The position numbers and the translations under genes were made by a program. A stretch of 9,429 nt of DNA from Pseudomonadota bacterium (GTDB taxonomy: Bacteria > Pseudomonadota > Gammaproteobacteria > Burkholderiales > SG8-39): the NCBI GenBank assembly GCA_021848555.1, contig JAJZUN010000081.1, positions 1 through 9,429 of the forward strand, written 5' to 3'. Of the stretch, positions 5,217 to 9,429 are shown piece by piece. How positions within the stretch are numbered: position 1 is the first letter of the stretch; the number at the start of each line of letters is the position of its first letter. The notes under the pieces are model-generated. The model worked only from the letters and a program-made list of their open reading frames with translations. It made no database searches and was not told where the DNA came from.

Positions 5217-6698
5217 GTGGCGAATAACTTCAAGAGTGACGACAGTTTTCTGAGAAAACTTGCGGTCGGCGCCGCGGGCACAAATGCCACGATCGACCGG
5301 CTGAAAGCGATGGGATTCAACCCGATAGAGCTTGAGCGCGGTTCCACGGGTTTCAAGATATGGAAGAAGATCAAGATCAAGCGTGTGCGGGTTCCCGACA
5401 TTCTGTGTTTGAAGACGGGCATACGATTTGAATCCCGGGGCAAGACGAAACCGGAAATATCGATGTCTCATTCCCTCAATGACCCGAAGCGGGCTTGGGA
5501 TGCCGGTATGCGTGATGACGACATCGTTTCGATTGTCGTCTTCGTTCAAAACGACGATTCGCCGATTGACCTCAAGCAAATCTCACCGGTTCATTTCGTC
5601 GGTGTCAGAGACCTGCGGCACGCATTCGCCGCGAAACAGGTCGCCATCACTCAGCCCAAAGGGGTTGAGGAAGGTTCGGAAATACGGGTGGTGTGGACAT
5701 GCGCTGCCGCCAACCAGCGCTCTATAGTTTCGGCGGTGGAACCCGGCAGGATCAGCCTTGCCCCCATCTCGGGGGAACGCAAACAATCGATGCAGTTGAG
5801 CCGGAGAAGGAGAGACGGCACTATATCCTTGCTGCCACAGGTCGATGCTGGCGATACTGTCGAGGCCAATCAGATTGTGGCCTCGGTTGTCCCGGTTACC
5901 ACAAAGCTCAAATGCCCCAAGGCGGTTAGCGAAGCCTATTTCGTGGAAAAGCTCGCGAGTGTGAACTTGAGCGAGCGGTACGCCGCCGCAAAAGCGTTGC
6001 GGTACCGAGGCTACACGAAAGCCAAACCGGTTCTCGAATCCAGAATGATCGATGCCGACGAGGATATTTACGTCCAACTTGAGGCCGCGGCAGCGCTTGC
6101 GGCCTATGACGATCTGAACGGCTGGGCTTTCATAGAAGGCAAGCTGCGCAGTCCGGTCATGACCGTTCCGCTTGAAACGCAACTGGAAACGGTCATCGTC
6201 GCGTCCGAAATTCCCAAGCGCCGGGGCGAAAAGCTGCTGATCGAAGTGTTGCGGGATTCGCGACGCGACGACGAACTGCGCGCCGGAGCTGCATGGGCGC
6301 TCGGGCAATTCGCTTCCGCCACATCGGCGACGGCACTTGTCGATACATTCAACTCGAGCCCCTTGGAGATCAAGATTGAAGCGGCACGCGCGCTTTTGCG
6401 GATCGCCGAGCCGCAAATTCCTCACTTGATCGAACTCCTGAAGAACGGTGACCCGGCCAAGCGCGACGGCCTTTCCTGGGTGCTTGCCCGAACCGGCCGA
6501 TTCAATCCATCGGACATGGTCGCCGGGGCCGATGAGAACCTTAGAAAATGGATGAGCTACATCGTCGGCTATGGCAAAGACAAGTTCCTCAAGAGCGATG
6601 TTGATGCAATCTGCAAGGCAGACCCGGAAGTATATTTCGCTGCCAGCGTGTTATGGCAGATTGTGGCAAGTTGGGTCAACGACCTGAGGGAATACTGA
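5217..6698 (+). CDS. Putative restriction endonuclease: PD...ExRxK nuclease-like core with C-terminal HEAT repeats
   Basis: A 493-residue protein with three visible parts. Residues 1 to about 150 contain RVRVPDILCLKTGIRFESRGK, giving P60-D61 and E72-x-R74-x-K76, followed by PEISMSHS (79-86) and a hydrophobic strand (DIVSIVVFV); this fits a PD-(D/E)XK restriction-nuclease core. Residues about 160-226 are beta-rich, include a basic RRRR patch near 197-200, and end in DAGDTVEANQIVASVVP, which resembles a small barrel-sandwich hairpin. Residues about 241-445 form some six helical repeats of HEAT type (for example SERYAAAKALRYRG, QLEAAAALAAYDD, LRAGAAWALGQFA, KIEAARALLRIAE), a scaffold that in proteins such as AlkD binds DNA. 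The start is a GTG with only a weak GGTGG upstream, while the next gene has a good ribosome site. It stops one base before a M.PvuII-like methyltransferase, which makes a cognate restriction enzyme the best reading. Nuclease activity is inferred. Confidence 0.7.
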   Translation: MANNFKSDDSFLRKLAVGAAGTNATIDRLKAMGFNPIELERGSTGFKIWKKIKIKRVRVPDILCLKTGIRFESRGKTKPEISMSHSLNDPKRAWDAGMRDDDIVSIVVFVQNDDSPIDLKQISPVHFVGVRDLRHAFAAKQVAITQPKGVEEGSEIRVVWTCAAANQRSIVSAVEPGRISLAPISGERKQSMQLSRRRRDGTISLLPQVDAGDTVEANQIVASVVPVTTKLKCPKAVSEAYFVEKLASVNLSERYAAAKALRYRGYTKAKPVLESRMIDADEDIYVQLEAAAALAAYDDLNGWAFIEGKLRSPVMTVPLETQLETVIVASEIPKRRGEKLLIEVLRDSRRDDELRAGAAWALGQFASATSATALVDTFNSSPLEIKIEAARALLRIAEPQIPHLIELLKNGDPAKRDGLSWVLARTGRFNPSDMVAGADENLRKWMSYIVGYGKDKFLKSDVDAICKADPEVYFAASVLWQIVASWVNDLREY

Positions 6699-6699
6699 C

Positions 6700-7812
6700 A
6701 TGCCGAGCAAACCGCTTTACCGCACCGCCAGAGGTCAGGCCTATGTAGGAGATTCGCTTGAGCTTCTCGCGGAATTGCCTGACAGCAGCGTCGATCTGGT
6801 CATGACGTCGCCGCCGTTCGCACTTCGACGCCAAAAGACCTATGGCAATGTTGCGGAATCAGAGTACGTCGAGTGGATTAAGCCATTCGGCCAGGAGGTT
6901 TTCCGAGTTCTCAAGGAAAGCGGGAGCTTCGTCCTCGACTTGGGTGGTGCATACCGTTTCGGCATTCCATCGCGTTCCCTGTATAACTTCCGCGTGCTCC
7001 TGGCTTTTTGCGACGAGATCGGGTTTCACCTTGCTGAGGATTTCTACTGGTTCAATCCGGCGAAGCTGCCCTCGCCGATCGAATGGGTCAACAAACGAAA
7101 AATTCGGGCAAAGGATTCCGTCAACACTGTGTGGTGGTTTAGTAAGACCGACTTTCCAAAAGCCGACGTTCGGAAAGTGCTGGCTCCGTATTCGGATCGG
7201 ATGAAGAAGTTGATCGAGGACCCGGAGAGTTTCTATAAGCCAAAGAAGCGCCCGTCAGGCCATGACATAAGCGGTGGGTTTGGCAAGGATAATGGAGGCG
7301 CAATTCCTTCCAACCTCCTTTCCATTCCGAACACCGACAGCAACTCAAGCTATCTCCGGCTCTGCAAGGAACTCGGACTCGAACGCCACCCGGCACGATT
7401 CCCCTCGGAACTCCCCGCGTTCTTTATCAAGATGCTGACCGACGAGGAAGATGTCGTCCTGGATATTTTCGGCGGATCAAACACCACCGGCTTTACCGCC
7501 GAGGCGCTAAAACGGAAGTGGCTCACTTTTGAGATGAATCCGGAATATCTCGCATCATCCGCACTTCGATTCCTCGAGGGGCATGGTTCCGAGACCATTA
7601 AGCGGGTATTGGAGGACTTGAACAACAGCCATGCCGATTACCTTATCGGGGAAACGGTTTGCGCATTGGACCCAGCAAAAAAACCAAAAGCAAATGAAAC
7701 TCTGGGACAAGGAGCATTGTTTGTTTCCGAGGCGGGCGGGAGCTATTCGCTCTATCGGAAGACGCCCAAAAAAACCTACCAGCGGACGCGCAAAACACCA
7801 CGCGCTGCTTAA
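6700..7812 (+). CDS. DNA methyltransferase, beta class, M.PvuII-like (probable N4-cytosine)
   Basis: A 370-residue DNA methyltransferase of the N6/N4 family in the beta order: catalytic motif IV TSPPF (36-40) comes before the S-adenosylmethionine motif I DIFGGSNTTG (255-264), with acidic E278 in FEMNPEY as motif II and HPARFPSELPAFFIKML (230-246) as motif X. Long segments such as AEDFYWFNPAKLPSPIEWVN (112-131) and VLAPYSDRMKKLIEDPE match, from memory, M.PvuII, which makes N4-methylcytosine in CAGCTG. The chemistry is therefore likely and the site possible but not shown. The protein is somewhat longer than M.PvuII because of a basic, Lys/Arg-rich tail of about 45 residues. AGGGA (6687-6691) sits eight bases before the ATG, and the gene starts one base after the nuclease-HEAT stop, so the two are co-transcribed. 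Its job would be to protect host DNA from the neighbouring nuclease. Confidence 0.93.
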   Translation: MPSKPLYRTARGQAYVGDSLELLAELPDSSVDLVMTSPPFALRRQKTYGNVAESEYVEWIKPFGQEVFRVLKESGSFVLDLGGAYRFGIPSRSLYNFRVLLAFCDEIGFHLAEDFYWFNPAKLPSPIEWVNKRKIRAKDSVNTVWWFSKTDFPKADVRKVLAPYSDRMKKLIEDPESFYKPKKRPSGHDISGGFGKDNGGAIPSNLLSIPNTDSNSSYLRLCKELGLERHPARFPSELPAFFIKMLTDEEDVVLDIFGGSNTTGFTAEALKRKWLTFEMNPEYLASSALRFLEGHGSETIKRVLEDLNNSHADYLIGETVCALDPAKKPKANETLGQGALFVSEAGGSYSLYRKTPKKTYQRTRKTPRAA

Positions 7813-7822
7813 CTATTTGGTG

Positions 7823-7864
7823 ACCCCGCTCGTACACGGCGTCCAAGGGCCGGGAGCGGGGTTT
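7823..7864 (+). terminator. Hairpin terminator after the methyltransferase gene
   Basis: A perfect nine-pair stem, ACCCCGCTC (7823-7831) with GAGCGGGGT (7854-7862), begins ten bases after the methyltransferase stop. The 22-base loop can form a small inner GGC/GCC stem. It is followed by only a short T-run (7862-7864), so termination on the plus strand is plausible but may be partial. On the minus strand no T-run follows, so it is a weaker candidate for tctA, which converges on it. Confidence 0.55.
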
Positions 7865-7873
7865 CAATGTTCC

Positions 7874-7925
7874 CTAATCCGCCTTCGCCTGGCTCCAGGC
7901 TTCGCGCTCCAGGGCCGCTTTCGCC
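7874..7925 (-). other. Frame-shifted possible C-terminal tail of tctA
   Basis: Just past the tctA stop, a different minus-strand frame reads LTPEAKAALEREAWSQAKAD and ends in TAG (7874-7876). It begins slightly before the tctA stop. Its codons are almost all G- or C-ending, like the rest of tctA, and the peptide looks like an ordinary charged helix. Removing a single base upstream, for example in the TTTT at 7952-7955 or GGG at 7943-7945 (plus strand), would join it to tctA. It could also be chance. Confidence 0.3.
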
Positions 7926-9428
7926 TCAGGTGTAAGTGCGTTGGGACAGCGTTTTCTTCCGCAGCGCGACCACCAACACCGGGCTCAGCCAGACCAGGAG
8001 GGTCAACGCGGCGAGCGCCGCCGCGATCGGCCGGTTGATGAAGCCGATCAGATTGCTGTTGGATTTGATCATCGAGCTGATGAAGTTTTCCTCGAGCATG
8101 CCGCCGAGCACGACGCCGAGGATGGCGGGCGCAATCGGAAAGTCGTTTTCCTCGAGGACATAGGCGATCACGCCGGCGGCGAGCATCACGCCGATATCGA
8201 ACACCGTGTTGTTGATGGCGAAAGTGCCGACCGCGCAAAACAGCAGGATCACCGGCATCAGGATGTTGCGCGGCACTTTCAGGATGCGCTTGGCCGCCTT
8301 GATGCACAGCACGCCCAGCGGGACCATGATGATATTGGCGATGATGAACAGCAGGAATACGGCGTAGATGTTCTGCGGGTTGGTGGTGAACAGCGTCGGA
8401 CCCGGGTTCATGTTCTTCATGTACAGCACGCCGATCACGATCGCGGTGATCGAGTCGCCGGGTATGCCAAACACCAGCGCCGGAATCCACGCTCCGGCGA
8501 GCGCGCTGTTGTTGGCCGCGCCGGACTCGACGATGCCTTCGATGTGGCCGGTGCCGAACTTCTCCGGTTCCTTGGAAAATTTCTTGCTCATCGCGTAGGA
8601 CATCCAGGCCGCGATGTCGGCGCCGGCGCCGGGCAGTGCGCCTACCAGGGTGCCGAGCGCGCTGCCGCGCAGGATCTGTGTCGGATATTTTTTCGCCAGT
8701 CCCCACTGCCCGGCGAAGATGTTGCCGACCTTCTCCACCACCAATTCCGCCGGCGGACTGGTATCGACCGCGAAGCGGATGATCTCCGAGATCGCGAACA
8801 TGCCTATCATCATCGGGATCATGCAGATGCCGCCCAGCAACTCGGTATTGCCGAATGTGAACCGGGCGAACCCGGCCGGATTGCCCAAGCCGACGCAGGC
8901 GACCAGGAGGCCGAGGAACAGCATGATCAGGCCCTTCAGCGGTCGATCGGAGGTGATGAACACGGCGCAGGTCAGGCCCAGCAGCACCAGCCAGAAATAT
9001 TCGAAAGAACTGAAATTCAGCGCGAAATTGGCCAGTGCCGGCGCGAACACGATCAGCACCGCAGTGCCGAACAAACCGCCGACCGCCGAGAACACGAGGC
9101 CGGCGCCCAGCGCCAGTTCCGCCTGCCCCTTCTTCGTCAGCGCGTAGGCTTCGTCGGTGTAGGCGGCGGACGCGGGCGTGCCGGGAATGCGCAGCAGGCA
9201 GCCCGGGATGTCGCCGGAGAATATCGCCATCGCGGTGGCGGTGACGATGGCGGCGATCGCCGGAATCGGGGCCATGAAGAAGGTCACCGGCACCAGCAGC
9301 GCAGTGGCCATGGTCGCCGTCAAGCCCGGGACTGCGCCCACGAACAGGCCGAACAGCGAGGCGCCTATCATCACCAGGATGGTGTAGGGCTCGAACACCA
9401 TCGCGAACGCCTGGCCGAGTGGACCCCA
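7926..9428 (-). CDS. tctA: Tripartite tricarboxylate transporter permease TctA (5' partial)
   Basis: This is the large membrane subunit of a tripartite tricarboxylate transporter, which works with a small membrane subunit (TctB) and a periplasmic binding protein (TctC) to import citrate-like or other carboxylates using an ion gradient. From the ATG at 9401 it has 491 residues with about ten or more hydrophobic segments. Family signatures are GLFVGAVPGLTATMATALL (18-36), SGDIPGCLLRIPGTPASAAY (62-81) and, in the second half of the internal repeat, LGTLVGALPGAGADIAAWMS (249-268) and FGIPGDSITAIVIG (311-324). The frame stays open for nine more codons (ending GQAFA) to the window edge, and homologues usually have such residues before FEPY, so the true start probably lies outside. 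The substrate is unknown. No tctB or tctC is inside the window; they may lie upstream on the minus strand. The gene converges with the methyltransferase. Confidence 0.93.
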   Translation of the reverse strand, partial: WGPLGQAFAMVFEPYTILVMIGASLFGLFVGAVPGLTATMATALLVPVTFFMAPIPAIAAIVTATAMAIFSGDIPGCLLRIPGTPASAAYTDEAYALTKKGQAELALGAGLVFSAVGGLFGTAVLIVFAPALANFALNFSSFEYFWLVLLGLTCAVFITSDRPLKGLIMLFLGLLVACVGLGNPAGFARFTFGNTELLGGICMIPMMIGMFAISEIIRFAVDTSPPAELVVEKVGNIFAGQWGLAKKYPTQILRGSALGTLVGALPGAGADIAAWMSYAMSKKFSKEPEKFGTGHIEGIVESGAANNSALAGAWIPALVFGIPGDSITAIVIGVLYMKNMNPGPTLFTTNPQNIYAVFLLFIIANIIMVPLGVLCIKAAKRILKVPRNILMPVILLFCAVGTFAINNTVFDIGVMLAAGVIAYVLEENDFPIAPAILGVVLGGMLEENFISSMIKSNSNLIGFINRPIAAALAALTLLVWLSPVLVVALRKKTLSQRTYT

Positions 9429-9429
9429 C

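Noticed and set aside
4983..5579. Minus-strand frame of 198 codons running from inside the HEAT-nuclease gene into the gap
   Set aside because: Its first two thirds are antisense to a supported coding region and the remainder has no recognisable feature; no promoter or ribosome site was seen for the internal start at 5132.
3357..7925. tRNA gene or direct repeats marking island attachment sites
   Set aside because: No cloverleaf or TTCGA-type T-loop sequence and no matching repeats at the two edges could be found by eye.
7864..9429. Minus-strand frame of 521 codons overlapping tctA
   Set aside because: Its product is Arg/His-rich low-complexity sequence in another frame of tctA, whose own frame has clear membrane segments and signatures.

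Overview
The window looks like a chromosomal segment of a high-GC proteobacterium, most likely a betaproteobacterium. The main clues are a TctA-type tripartite tricarboxylate transporter, a family greatly expanded in Burkholderiales, and a tightly overlapping 2-oxoacid:ferredoxin oxidoreductase operon with strong G/C preference at third codon positions. The taxonomic placement is inference; no rRNA or other marker is present.

Region 1 (1-3356, + strand) is a compact operon for a thiamine-diphosphate-dependent 2-oxoacid:acceptor oxidoreductase. It starts with a 5'-truncated gene fusing an IorB-like gamma domain to a two-cluster ferredoxin domain. An alpha subunit, a TPP-binding beta subunit and a second, KorC-like gamma subunit follow. 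Junctions are ATGA (4 nt), ATGA (4 nt) and TGATG (1 nt), so all four are probably translationally coupled. Together they would oxidise a 2-oxoacid with CoA to an acyl-CoA and pass electrons to ferredoxin; the substrate cannot be read from sequence.

Region 2 (3357-7812, + strand) is visibly less G/C-rich and is a nuclease and restriction-modification island. It carries a stand-alone GIY-YIG protein, a 201-residue PD-(D/E)XK-like protein, a roughly 500-base stretch with little recognisable content, and then a two-gene unit. That unit is a large protein with an N-terminal PD...ExRxK nuclease-like core and a C-terminal HEAT-repeat array, followed after one base by a DNA methyltransferase strongly resembling M.PvuII (N4-cytosine type). 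I read the pair as a type II-like restriction-modification system whose restriction partner has an unusual domain layout. A perfect TATAAT lies just upstream of the nuclease gene, and a hairpin follows the methyltransferase.

Region 3 (7874-9429, - strand) is a convergent tctA gene for the large membrane subunit of a tripartite tricarboxylate transporter. Its 5' end lies outside the window, and its 3' end may carry a frameshift. Oxidoreductase and transporter both fit organic-acid metabolism, so the nuclease island appears to have been inserted between, or next to, metabolic genes.
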